Assembly (NCBI RefSeq): GCF_010894405.1
Contig: NZ_JAAIYA010000023.1
Coordinates: 62,001-126,000, forward strand
Reading direction: 5' to 3'
DNA from: Pyxidicoccus caerfyrddinensis
Lineage (GTDB): Bacteria > Myxococcota > Myxococcia > Myxococcales > Myxococcaceae
Length of the DNA: 64,000 nucleotides
This document shows, in pieces, positions 8,268-17,418 of this stretch (positions within the stretch are counted from its first letter, which is position 1; the number at the start of each line of letters is the position of its first letter). Under the pieces are notes generated by a model. The model was not told the origin of the DNA. It searched no databases and worked only from the letters and a program-made list of their open reading frames with translations. A program made the position numbers and the translations under genes.

Positions 8268-9566
8268 TCACCCCACCCGGGGCCCGGCGAAGCGCTGGTA
8301 GACGAGGGCGCAGACGGCGACGGCGGCCACCCAGGCGATGAGTGTCCCCACGAAGAAGAACACCGCCGTGCAGGCCACCAGCGACAGGATGGCCGCGTGG
8401 GACATGGGCCCGCGCAGCAGCTTCACGGCGGCGGCCATGGACAGCACGTAGGTGGCCAGGAACGATGAAGTGGAGAACGGCAGCAGGTCCGCGATGCGCA
8501 GCCGGCCCAGCCACGTCACCGAGAGGGCCACCAGGACGACGGCGCACAGCGCCGCGAGCGCCCGGTGCGGCGTGCCCGACGCGGACGTGACGCCGAGCCA
8601 CGAGGGGAGCTGCCGGCGCTCACCCAGCGCGAAGGCGAGGCGGCTGGTGCCCGCGACGTACGCATTCACCGGGATGAACGAGAGCAGCAGCCCGGCAATC
8701 CCCACCACGCGCGAGGCGCTCGGCCCGAAGACCTTCGCCGCCAGGAGGACGAGCGGCGTCTGCGCATGCGCCGCGTCCCCGTGCCCCGTGGCGCCAATGG
8801 TGACGATGGCCAGCGGCAGGTAGACGAGGGCGACGATGCCCACCGCGAGCATGCTCGCGCGCCAGATGTCGCGTGGGTCCTTGAACTCGCGGGCCAGCGG
8901 CGTAATCGCCTCCCACCCGACGAAGGCCCAGAAGAGCTGCACGGACGCGAGCCCGACGGCGACGGGCCCCTTGGAGAAGAAGGGCGTGAAGGCCCGGGGC
9001 TCCACCTCCGGGAGCGCGCGTCCGACAATCAGCGCCAGCCCGACGACAATCACCGCGAGCGTCACCAGCTGCGCCGTCGCGCTGACGCGCAGGCCCACGA
9101 AGTTGAGCGCATACGCGGTGACGACCATCGCCGCGCCGAACGCGAAGGCCAGGTCCTGGCCTCCGCCGACCACGCTCGCGCCGTACTCCCCGGCGATGAG
9201 CGCCACCACCGAGGTCCCCATGGGCACCTGCGCCAGGAAGAGCCAGCCCGCGACGGCGCCCCAGCGGGGACCGAAGGCGCGTTCAATCGCATCCGAGAAC
9301 CCGGCCGCATCGGCCCGCTGCCGCGAGAGCGCGGCATAGGTGAGCGCCAGCGGCACCGACAGCAATATCAGCCCCAGCCACGCCAGCACCGACGCGGGGC
9401 CCGCCGTGTCCGCGGCGATGGCCGGCAGCACGAGCACCCCGGACCCCAGCACCGAGCCGACGTAGAGCGAGACGCCCTGCCACAGCCCCAGCGTCCGCCG
9501 CAGCGACGGGCTCTCTGCGTGGGCAGCGGGAGGGATGTGGGTCGCAGTGACGCTGCTGGATGACAT
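8268..9566 (-). CDS. APC superfamily amino acid permease
   Basis: A 432-residue integral membrane protein with about twelve hydrophobic helices. The first helix carries SLYVGSVLGSGVLVLPAI, the unwound glycine-rich substrate site of APC transporters, and a later helix contains FWAFVGWEAITPL. The family imports or exchanges amino acids or amines using ion gradients; the substrate is not predictable. It converges on mtgA, with six bases between stops, and is divergent from the archaemetzincin-like gene. A 9-bp inverted repeat lies in the shared upstream region. Confidence 0.88.
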   Translation of the reverse strand: MSSSSVTATHIPPAAHAESPSLRRTLGLWQGVSLYVGSVLGSGVLVLPAIAADTAGPASVLAWLGLILLSVPLALTYAALSRQRADAAGFSDAIERAFGPRWGAVAGWLFLAQVPMGTSVVALIAGEYGASVVGGGQDLAFAFGAAMVVTAYALNFVGLRVSATAQLVTLAVIVVGLALIVGRALPEVEPRAFTPFFSKGPVAVGLASVQLFWAFVGWEAITPLAREFKDPRDIWRASMLAVGIVALVYLPLAIVTIGATGHGDAAHAQTPLVLLAAKVFGPSASRVVGIAGLLLSFIPVNAYVAGTSRLAFALGERRQLPSWLGVTSASGTPHRALAALCAVVLVALSVTWLGRLRIADLLPFSTSSFLATYVLSMAAAVKLLRGPMSHAAILSLVACTAVFFFVGTLIAWVAAVAVCALVYQRFAGPRVG

Positions 9567-9600
9567 GGGACCTCTCTTTCACGCGCACGTATTCCTCAAT

Positions 9601-9650
9601 GCAGTGGTCGGTACAATGGCCACTCCACGTCGAATCGATATGACCACTGC
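9601..9650. promoter_or_regulatory. 9-bp inverted repeat between divergent genes
   Basis: GCAGTGGTC (9601-9609) is matched exactly by its reverse complement GACCACTGC (9642-9650), with a related half-site GGCCACT at 9618-9624 between them. The block fills the 120-bp divergent gap between the APC permease (minus) and the archaemetzincin-like gene (plus). Three similar half-sites suggest a dimeric or looping regulator. A TACAAT box at 9612-9617 could be a -10 element for the plus strand, but no good -35 box is seen. Confidence 0.35.
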
Positions 9651-9686
9651 TCACGCTGCTACGGGCAGAGGAGCTAGCATGCGGCC

Positions 9687-10355
9687 ATGGGCCTTCCCTC
9701 CCGTGCGCTCCTGCTGTGTCTCTCCGTGCTGCTCGCGGGCCTGCCCGCCGCCGCGGAGCCCGCGTCACCGTCCGCCGAGCCGGTGGTGGCCATCCTCCCC
9801 CTGGGCAAGGTGGACCAGGACGTGCTGGACCGGGTGGCCAAGGAAATCCAGGCGCGGCTGCGCGTGCAGATACGCTTCGAGTCCCCACGCGAACTGCCCA
9901 AGGCCGCCTGGTACGCGCCCCGCAAGCGCTGGCGCGCGGAGAAGCTGCTGGAGGCCATCGACGCGGACCCGCCGAAGGGCGCGTGGAAGGTGGTGGCCGT
10001 CACCGAGGGCGAAATCTCCACCACCAAGGGGGACATCCACGACTGGGGCATCGCCGGGCTGGGCAACATGGGTGGCCTGTCCTGCGTGCTGTCCACGCAC
10101 ATCTACCGGAAGCACAGCAAGACGAAGGCGGTGCTGCTGCGGCGCGTGGGGGACCTGACCATCCACGAGTTCGGCCACACGCTGGGCTTCGACCACTGCG
10201 AGACGGACGGCTGCGTCATGGCGGACGCGAAGGGCAAGGCCATCAGCTCCGCCGACCACAGCTCGGGCAACTACTGCGGGCGGTGCCTCGGGCAGCTGTC
10301 ACCCGAGGTCCGCGCGTGGATGAAGGAGGAGCGCGCCGCGCCCGCTCCCCACTAG
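9687..10355 (+). CDS. secreted archaemetzincin-like zinc protease (M54)
   Basis: A 222-residue protein with a signal peptide (about residues 1-23, ending AAA). The zinc motif is HEFGHTLG at residues 160-167, followed by C171, C176, M178 and a CGRC pair at 197-200. This is the archaemetzincin signature HExxHxxGx3Cx4CxM followed by a distant CxxC; only the last spacing is one residue longer than the usual 17. The cysteine pairs bind a second zinc. Archaemetzincins are normally cytosolic, so the clear export signal is noteworthy. The substrate is unknown. The ATG at 9687 is the only one in frame near a GAGGAG element, although the spacing is long at about 13 bases. It ends five bases before the convergent lipoprotein gene. 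Confidence 0.85.
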   Translation: MGLPSRALLLCLSVLLAGLPAAAEPASPSAEPVVAILPLGKVDQDVLDRVAKEIQARLRVQIRFESPRELPKAAWYAPRKRWRAEKLLEAIDADPPKGAWKVVAVTEGEISTTKGDIHDWGIAGLGNMGGLSCVLSTHIYRKHSKTKAVLLRRVGDLTIHEFGHTLGFDHCETDGCVMADAKGKAISSADHSSGNYCGRCLGQLSPEVRAWMKEERAAPAPH

Positions 10356-10360
10356 CAGCG

Positions 10361-10948
10361 CTACAGCCCGCCCACCTCCAGCGCACCGCCCAGCCCGGGG
10401 AAGGGCTTGGTGAGGACGGCCTGGAAGATGATGTCCTCGAGCAGGATGTTCACCGGGAACACGGGCGCGCCGATGCCGCTGCGCACCACCGTGTTGCTGA
10501 CGATGAACCAGACGCGGCGCTTGCCGATGGCGTCCTTCAGCGCGGGCGAGTCGATGCGCACCGCCGTGCGGGAGCCAGGCGCGAAGTCGCGCACGGCGAG
10601 GATTTCCGCCGCGCGGTTGTAGTAGGCGGGCCGGTTCACATCCGTGTACGTCTTCGGCTGGTCCGGCGTGGCGGTGCCCTCGAAGGACAGCCGCGCGGAC
10701 GTGCGCAGCGTCAGGAGGTTCGACGGGTTCACCACGGTGAGCGTGGCGGCCACCTCGTCCACGACGATGTCCAGCCCCTCGGTGTCGACCGTCTCCTCGG
10801 GCAAATCGAGCGCCACTTCCGCGTAGGCGGGCTCGAGGACGGAGGTGACGGGGACCGTCGCGTCAAAGGGCTCGGTCTGCACGGAGATTTCCGCCGAGCA
10901 CGAGGTCAGCAGCAGGAAGCACGAAGCGAAGAGGGCGCGGGTCATCAT
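10361..10948 (-). CDS. predicted lipoprotein, unknown function
   Basis: A 195-residue protein with a lipoprotein signal: a hydrophobic stretch followed by lipobox LTSC, which places the lipidated Cys at residue 17. The mature part is beta-rich, with no motif I recognise. Its start overlaps the stop of the upstream outer-membrane-like protein by four bases (ATGA), so the two are translated together and may form one envelope complex. There is a two-Met start (MMTR). Confidence 0.75.
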   Translation of the reverse strand: MMTRALFASCFLLLTSCSAEISVQTEPFDATVPVTSVLEPAYAEVALDLPEETVDTEGLDIVVDEVAATLTVVNPSNLLTLRTSARLSFEGTATPDQPKTYTDVNRPAYYNRAAEILAVRDFAPGSRTAVRIDSPALKDAIGKRRVWFIVSNTVVRSGIGAPVFPVNILLEDIIFQAVLTKPFPGLGGALEVGGL

Positions 10949-11646
10949 CGGAAGGTCCAGGAGAGGTCGAGGACGGGAAGCACGGGGAGGCTCTCACCAG
11001 GGAGGGCCGGGTCGCTCAGGTCCACGTAGGCGGCGCCGAGCCCGAAGCCCAGGCCGTCACCGCCGTAGCGAATGCCGGCCGCCGCGCGGAAGGCGGAGCC
11101 GCCCTTCACGCGCACGCCAGCCTCGGCCACCACGGACCAGTGGCCGGCGAAGTTGAGCCCGGCACCGCCGGTGAAGGAGAGGTAGTCGGTGGTGTAGTGG
11201 CCGTAGCGCGCTTCGCCCTGGAGCTGGAGGGGCCCCAGCACCAGGCCATACACGCCGTAGAAGGACGGGCCGGACAGCTCCGGCTCGAAGCTCTGGATGG
11301 CGGGGGCCTCGGACTCGACGGTGTCCGAGTAGACGGAGGCACCCACGAAGTGCGTGTAGCGCGCGCCGAGCACGATGCGGTGCGGGCCGGCGGCCAGGGC
11401 CCAGCGCAGGCCCAGGTTGGGGGCCAGCAGCGCGTCCGCGTACAGCGACGTGTCTACCGCCACTCCGGCGAACAGCGGTATCGCCGTGCGCTGGAGGCCG
11501 AGCACCGGCGCGTCGATGACCTCCGCCGCGTCCGTGGTCATCAAGCGCGCGGTGTTGGTGCGCACGCCCACGGGCTCGGCTTCGGCGGATGCGAGGACAG
11601 GGGAGAACAGGGCAGCGAAGGCACAGGCCAGGCGTGTGGATTTCAA
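10945..11646 (-). CDS. predicted outer-membrane beta-barrel protein
   Basis: A 233-residue protein with a signal peptide (about residues 1-21, ending ASA). The rest is a succession of alternating amphipathic strands with many Gly and Tyr, such as GPSFYGVYGLVLGPLQLQGEA, and it ends in the aromatic sequence DLSWTFR. A C-terminal Phe or near-terminal aromatic is typical of barrels inserted by the BAM complex. The start is a TTG at 11646 with an AGGAG site eight bases upstream; no ATG or GTG in frame is placed as well. It is coupled to the downstream lipoprotein gene through ATGA. The cargo or function is unknown. Confidence 0.75.
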   Translation of the reverse strand: MKSTRLACAFAALFSPVLASAEAEPVGVRTNTARLMTTDAAEVIDAPVLGLQRTAIPLFAGVAVDTSLYADALLAPNLGLRWALAAGPHRIVLGARYTHFVGASVYSDTVESEAPAIQSFEPELSGPSFYGVYGLVLGPLQLQGEARYGHYTTDYLSFTGGAGLNFAGHWSVVAEAGVRVKGGSAFRAAAGIRYGGDGLGFGLGAAYVDLSDPALPGESLPVLPVLDLSWTFR

Positions 11647-11884
11647 ACCACGTGCTCCTGAGGAGAGGGGCGTGACTCTTATTGCGGAATCGTGCCACCG
11701 GTGGCTCGCCGCCGCTTGATGTGTCGACTGCTGGTCGCCGCAAACACGCGCGCGGTCATGGGGGACCTCGGGGAGATGCATCAGTCCTGGTGATTCACGC
11801 CGGAAGTCCGGGCAACCGCCTGCCTGGCCGGCCCCGAGCGTTTGGATTGCGACCGCGTTTCCATGCGCGTACCTTCCGCGCAAG

Positions 11885-11904
11885 TTACATGGGTTCCCAT
11901 ATAA
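11885..11904. promoter_or_regulatory. candidate MarR operator overlapping the marR start
   Basis: A 20-bp imperfect palindrome, TTACATGGGT and TCCCATATAA, matches in 8 of 10 half-site positions and has a perfect ATGGG/CCCAT core. It covers the ATG at 11889. MarR proteins usually bind 16-20 bp palindromes in their own promoters. The A/T-rich right half, TATAAA at 11900-11905, could also be a -10 box. In that case transcription would start near 11912, and translation would have to begin at GTG 11919 or ATG 11946. Confidence 0.5.
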
Positions 11905-12428
11905 ATCGCGGCGCGGGCGTGGAGCAGGGCGAGGTGCGGGAGGTGATGGACGGCGTCCGCCGCCTCGTGCGGCTCCTGCGCGTCTCCGCCCGGGCGTCCG
12001 AGCGGCTGGTGGGCATCAGCGGCGCGCAGCTCTTCATCCTGCAGCGACTGGCGGAAGCCGGGCCCTGCTCCATCAACACCCTGGCCGAGCACACCCTCAC
12101 GCACCAGAGCAGCGTGTCGGTGGTGGTGGCGCGCCTCATCGAGCGGGGGCTCGTCACGCGGCGGCCTTCGCCGGAGGACGGGCGTCGGGTGGAGGTGGCG
12201 CTGGCGCCGGCGGGCAGGGCGCTGCTGCGCGAGGCCCCACCCATGGCGCAGGCCCTCCTCATCAACGGCCTGCGGAAGCTGGAGCCCGGTGTCCGTGAGG
12301 GACTGGCGCGCGGACTGTCCGCGCTGGTGGCGGAGCTGGGACTGGACGGAAACGAGGCTCCACTCCTCTTCGAGGACGAGCCGAAGCCGCGCAAGCGGCG
12401 CAAGGAGAAGCTGAATGGAGCGGCCTGA
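11889..12428 (+). CDS. MarR family transcriptional regulator
   Basis: A winged-helix repressor of about 179 residues. The recognition region reads SINTLAEHTLTHQSSVSVVVARL, followed by the wing sequence LVTRRPSPEDGRRVEVALAPAGRALL, the standard MarR pattern. A basic C-terminal tail (KPRKRRKEKLN) extends past the family core. The ATG at 11889 lies inside a palindrome, so an alternative start at GTG 11919 would remove ten residues without touching the family domain. The last 14 bases overlap the ClC gene, so it is the first gene of a marR-clc-DUF2156 operon and probably its autoregulator. The inducing ligand is unknown. Confidence 0.88.
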   Translation: MGSHINRGAGVEQGEVREVMDGVRRLVRLLRVSARASERLVGISGAQLFILQRLAEAGPCSINTLAEHTLTHQSSVSVVVARLIERGLVTRRPSPEDGRRVEVALAPAGRALLREAPPMAQALLINGLRKLEPGVREGLARGLSALVAELGLDGNEAPLLFEDEPKPRKRRKEKLNGAA

Positions 12429-14301
12429 AGTAACGCGCGTCGAGGAGGGCCTGGGCACCGGCCCCGAGGCGCGGGAGAAGCTGCCCGTGGCTCCTTCCAT
12501 GGGGCCCACGCTCGCCGGGGTGCGCGCGCCACGGGTGATGGAGCCGGTGGACCGGCGGGTGGTCTACATCAGCGCCCTCGCGGTGGTGCTGGCCGTGGCG
12601 GCGGGGCTGGTGGCGCAGCTGCTGGGCTCGCTCATCTACTTCTTCACCAACCTGGCCTGGTTCGGCCGGCTCTCCGTGGCGCCGGTGTCCCCTGGGGACA
12701 ACACGCTGGGCGTGTGGGGCATCCTCGTGCCGGTGGTGGGCGCCGTCATCGTCGGCTTCATGGCGCGCTATGGCTCGCGGGCCATCCGCGGGCACGGCAT
12801 CCCCGAGGCGATGGAGCAGGTGCTCTACAACCAGAGCCGCATTCCACCGCGCATGACGTTCCTCAAGCCGCTGTCGTCGGCGGTGGCCATCGGCACCGGC
12901 GGTCCGTTCGGCGCGGAAGGGCCCATCATCGCCACGGGCGGGGCGCTGGGCTCGCTGCTGGGACAGTTGCTGCACGTCACGGCGGACGAGCGCAAGGCGC
13001 TCCTGGCCTCGGGCGCCGCGGCGGGCATGGCGGCGACCTTCGGCGCGCCGGTGTCCGCGGTGCTGCTGGCGGTGGAGCTGCTGCTGTTCGAGTACCGGCC
13101 GCGCTCCGTCATCCCCGTGGCGCTGGCCACCGCCACCGCGACGGGCGTGCGCCTGGCCTTCGTGGGCGGCGCGCCGGCCTTCGCCATGCCGGACCTGGCG
13201 TCGCCGAGCGGCGCCGCGCTGGCCTTCTACGTCGTGCTGGGCGCGGTGGTGGGCGTGGCGTCCACGCTGGTGACCCGGGCGGTGTATGCCATCGAGGACG
13301 CCTTCGAGAAGCTGCCGCTGCACTGGATGTGGTGGCCGGCGCTGGGCGCGGTGGTGGTGGGCGTGGTGGGCTACTTCTCCCCGCGCACGCTGGGCGTGGG
13401 CTACACCAACATCGAGGACATCCTCTCCGGCCGCTTCGTGGGCACGGCCATGGTGGTGTTCTGCGTCCTGAAGTTCATCTCCTGGTCGGTGGCGCTGGGC
13501 AGCGGCACCTCGGGCGGCACGCTGGCGCCACTGTTCACGCTCGGCGGTGGGCTGGGCTCCGGCCTGGGCCTGCTGGCGACGTACGTGGCGCCGGGCCTGG
13601 GCGTGGACGTGCGCGTGGCGGCGCTGGTGGGCATGGCGGCCATCTTCGCGGGTGCGTCGCGCGCGCTGCTGGCCTCGGTGGTGTTCGCCTTCGAGACCAC
13701 GCGCCAGCCCATGGGTCTGCTGCCGCTGCTGGGCGGGTGCGCTGCGGCCTACCTCGTGTCCGCGCTGCTGATGCGCCACTCCATCATGACGGAGAAGCTG
13801 GCCCGGCGCGGCGGGCGCGTCCTCACCGAGTACGGCGTAGATGCGCTGGGACAGGCGCTGGTGCGCGACGTGGGGCTGCGCACGGTGGTGTCGTTGGAGG
13901 CGGACCGGCCGCTGGACGAGGTGCGCGCGTGGCTCGCCACCGGTGTGCCGGGCACCACGCACCAGGGCTTCCCGGTGGTGGCGGGCGGTGAGCTCGTGGG
14001 CGTCATCACGCGGCGGGACCTGCTGGACGGGCGGGAGGCCACGGGCCGGCGTGTGCGTGAGTTGGTGAAGCGTCCTCCGGCGGTGGCGTACGCGGACAGC
14101 TCGCTGCGCGAGGCGGCGGACCTGATGGTGGAGGAGGGCGTGGGCCGGCTGCCGGTGGTGCACCGCGAGGCACCCACGCGCGTGGTGGGCATCCTCACCC
14201 GCAGCGATTTGCTCGGCGCCAACCGCCGCCGGCTGGACGAATCGCGGCGGAAGGAGCGCGGCGTGGGCGGCCCCCGGCGGACGGGGCCGCAGCCGGCATG
14301 A
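12415..14301 (+). CDS. ClC-family chloride channel/antiporter with C-terminal CBS pair
   Basis: A 628-residue membrane protein. The anion pathway motifs are recognisable: GHGIPEA for GSGIP, GPFGAEGP for GxEGP (the Glu is the gating residue of ClC antiporters) and GSGTSGGTLAP for the third pore motif. About 460 residues of helices are followed by two CBS domains (about 470-620), a nucleotide-binding regulatory module. The retained gating Glu points to H+/Cl- exchange rather than a pure channel, but other anions such as fluoride or nitrate are possible. The start overlaps marR by 14 bases and the stop overlaps the DUF2156 gene in ATGA. A short cytoplasmic tail (about 45 residues) precedes the first helix. 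Confidence 0.93.
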   Translation: MERPEVTRVEEGLGTGPEAREKLPVAPSMGPTLAGVRAPRVMEPVDRRVVYISALAVVLAVAAGLVAQLLGSLIYFFTNLAWFGRLSVAPVSPGDNTLGVWGILVPVVGAVIVGFMARYGSRAIRGHGIPEAMEQVLYNQSRIPPRMTFLKPLSSAVAIGTGGPFGAEGPIIATGGALGSLLGQLLHVTADERKALLASGAAAGMAATFGAPVSAVLLAVELLLFEYRPRSVIPVALATATATGVRLAFVGGAPAFAMPDLASPSGAALAFYVVLGAVVGVASTLVTRAVYAIEDAFEKLPLHWMWWPALGAVVVGVVGYFSPRTLGVGYTNIEDILSGRFVGTAMVVFCVLKFISWSVALGSGTSGGTLAPLFTLGGGLGSGLGLLATYVAPGLGVDVRVAALVGMAAIFAGASRALLASVVFAFETTRQPMGLLPLLGGCAAAYLVSALLMRHSIMTEKLARRGGRVLTEYGVDALGQALVRDVGLRTVVSLEADRPLDEVRAWLATGVPGTTHQGFPVVAGGELVGVITRRDLLDGREATGRRVRELVKRPPAVAYADSSLREAADLMVEEGVGRLPVVHREAPTRVVGILTRSDLLGANRRRLDESRRKERGVGGPRRTGPQPA

Positions 14302-15692
14302 AGCGGAAGCCCACAGAGGCGTCGCCCGAGGTGGCCGCGGCCGAGCGCGCGCGGGTGCTGGAGCTGCTGCGCCAGTACGGGTGGAACGCCACGTCCTTCC
14401 AGGTGCTCCAGCCGGGCTTCTGCTACTGGTTCGACCCGGCGGGCGACGCGTGCGTGGCCTACGTGGACACGGGCGGCGCGTGGGTGGCGGCGGGCGGGCC
14501 CATCGCCTCGCCGGAGCGGCTGCCCGCGGTGGTCGCCGGCTTCCAGGAGGCCGCGCGCGCGAAAGGGCGGCGCGTGTGCTTCTTCGCCACCGAGCCGCGC
14601 TTCACGCAGCTGGTGCCCATGCAGGCCCTGCCCGTGGGCGAGCAGCCCGTGTGGGACCCGACCCACTGGGACGAGGTGGTGCGCGGCAGCCGCAACCTGC
14701 GCGAGCAGCTGCGCCGCGCCCGCAAGCACGGCGTGACGGTGCGCGAGGTGCCCGCGCCCGTGCTGGAGGACCCCACGCACCCCACGCGCCGCGCGCTGGA
14801 CGGGCTCAAGTCGCGGTGGCTGGCGTCGCGCCGCATGGCCCCCATGGGCTTCCTGGTGCAGCTGCGCCCGTACGCCTTCGCGCGAGAGCGCCGCGCCTTC
14901 GCCGCCGAGGTGGAAGGAAAGGTCGTGGGCTTCCTCGCGGTGTCCCCCGTGTACGCGCGCGAGGGCTGGTTCCTTCAAGACTTGCTGCGAGACCCGGAGG
15001 CGCCCAACGGCACGGCGGAGACGCTGGTGGACGCGGCCATGCGCGCGGCGGCGGCGGAGGGCCGGCGCTACGTGACGCTGGGGCTGGCGCCGCTGTCCGG
15101 GCCGGTGCGGCCCTGGCTGCGGCTGGCGCGCGTGTGCGGGCGGCCGCTGTTCGACTTCGAGGGCCTGCGCGCCTTCAAGGCGAAGTTCCGTCCCGACACC
15201 TGGGTGCCCATCCACGTGGCCTGGCCCGAGCCGAGCGGCGGGCTGGCCGCGGTGTACGACGCGCTGCGCGCCTTCGCGCGGGGCAGCCTGGTGCGCTTCG
15301 GCGTGGCCACGGTGCTGCGGCGTCCCCGGCTGCTGGTGCATGCGCTGGCCCTGCTGCTGGTACCCTGGACGGCGCTGCTGGCGCTCCCCCTCACCCGGCG
15401 CTGGTTCCCCTCCCTGTCGGTGCAGTGGGGCTGGGTGCTGTTCGACGTGGGGCTGTCGGTGGGCCTCTTCTCGCTGGTGCGGCGCTGGCGCGACTCGCTG
15501 GCCACGGCGCTGGGGATGCTCACCGCGTCGGATGCGTGCCTCACCTTCGTGCAGGCCGCGACGTTCAATGTGGCACGGGCGCGCGGTCCGGTGGACTGGG
15601 CCGTCATCACCGCCGCGGTGCTCGCGCCCGCGACGGCCTCCGCGCTGCTCTTCCGCTCACGAGACTTGCGCCTGCCCGGGCGTCAGGCCTGA
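14298..15692 (+). CDS. DUF2156 (LPG_synthase C-like) domain protein with C-terminal membrane helices
   Basis: A 464-residue protein. Residues 15-310 match the DUF2156 GNAT-like fold that forms the catalytic part of MprF lysyl-phosphatidylglycerol synthases; recognisable pieces are GWNATSFQVLQPGF, RGSRNLREQLRRARKHGV and EGRRYVTLGLAPLSG. Residues 340-460 are four hydrophobic helices. In MprF the membrane part comes first, so the order here is reversed. MprF aminoacylates lipids and helps resist cationic peptides; by analogy this protein may modify an envelope molecule using aminoacyl-tRNA or an acyl donor, but that is inference. It is translationally coupled to the ClC gene (ATGA). It converges on the following minus-strand gene with a 10-base overlap. 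Confidence 0.85.
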   Translation: MKRKPTEASPEVAAAERARVLELLRQYGWNATSFQVLQPGFCYWFDPAGDACVAYVDTGGAWVAAGGPIASPERLPAVVAGFQEAARAKGRRVCFFATEPRFTQLVPMQALPVGEQPVWDPTHWDEVVRGSRNLREQLRRARKHGVTVREVPAPVLEDPTHPTRRALDGLKSRWLASRRMAPMGFLVQLRPYAFARERRAFAAEVEGKVVGFLAVSPVYAREGWFLQDLLRDPEAPNGTAETLVDAAMRAAAAEGRRYVTLGLAPLSGPVRPWLRLARVCGRPLFDFEGLRAFKAKFRPDTWVPIHVAWPEPSGGLAAVYDALRAFARGSLVRFGVATVLRRPRLLVHALALLLVPWTALLALPLTRRWFPSLSVQWGWVLFDVGLSVGLFSLVRRWRDSLATALGMLTASDACLTFVQAATFNVARARGPVDWAVITAAVLAPATASALLFRSRDLRLPGRQA

Positions 15693-15931
15693 GCGGGGGC
15701 GCCCGCCTCTTCGCTCTCGACGGGGACTTTGACGCCGTGGCCGGGGTGGAGGAAGGCCTCGCCGTGCTCCACGCGGTCCACCGCGTGGAAGCGCACCATG
15801 AACTCGCGCTGCGCCGGTGAGCCCTGCTCCAGTTCGAAGTGCGTGTCTCCCACGTGCACCACCGTGCCGAGCCTCCGCCCCTCCAGGTCCTTCACGGTCA
15901 TTCCCTCGCGCAGCTCTCCCGGGTCCACCAT
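15683..15931 (-). CDS. small PRC-barrel/DUF2171-like protein
   Basis: An 82-residue soluble protein starting at the ATG at 15931, which has a near-perfect AGGAGG Shine-Dalgarno seven bases upstream. The N-terminal GELREGMTVKDLEGRRLGTVVHVGD has the GxxVxDxxGxxLGxV pattern of PRC-barrel and DUF2171 proteins. These small beta-barrels are found alone or in stress-related proteins. The C-terminus is Ala/Pro/Glu-rich. No operon partner is evident: it is divergent from the peroxidase gene and convergent with the DUF2156 gene. Confidence 0.82.
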   Translation of the reverse strand: MVDPGELREGMTVKDLEGRRLGTVVHVGDTHFELEQGSPAQREFMVRFHAVDRVEHGEAFLHPGHGVKVPVESEEAGAPAQA

Positions 15932-16090
15932 CTGACGCCTCCTGCATGGGCAACCCTTCAGTGGCCGACACTCGTTCCCCCCAGAGTCTGGACCCGACCC
16001 GGGGACAATGGTTTTTTCCGGGAAGACTCGTTCCGGCCCCCGCACCGTGAACTTCTCGCGTTGCGCATGTGGTCGGTAGGGAGGGACTCG

Positions 16091-17404
<1,314 letters not shown>

Positions 17405-17418
17405 GGAGGTGGTCGCTT

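Noticed and set aside
12262..14163. 633-codon minus-strand frame across the ClC gene
   Set aside because: Shadow of the ClC gene; low-complexity His/Arg/Gln/Ala sequence.
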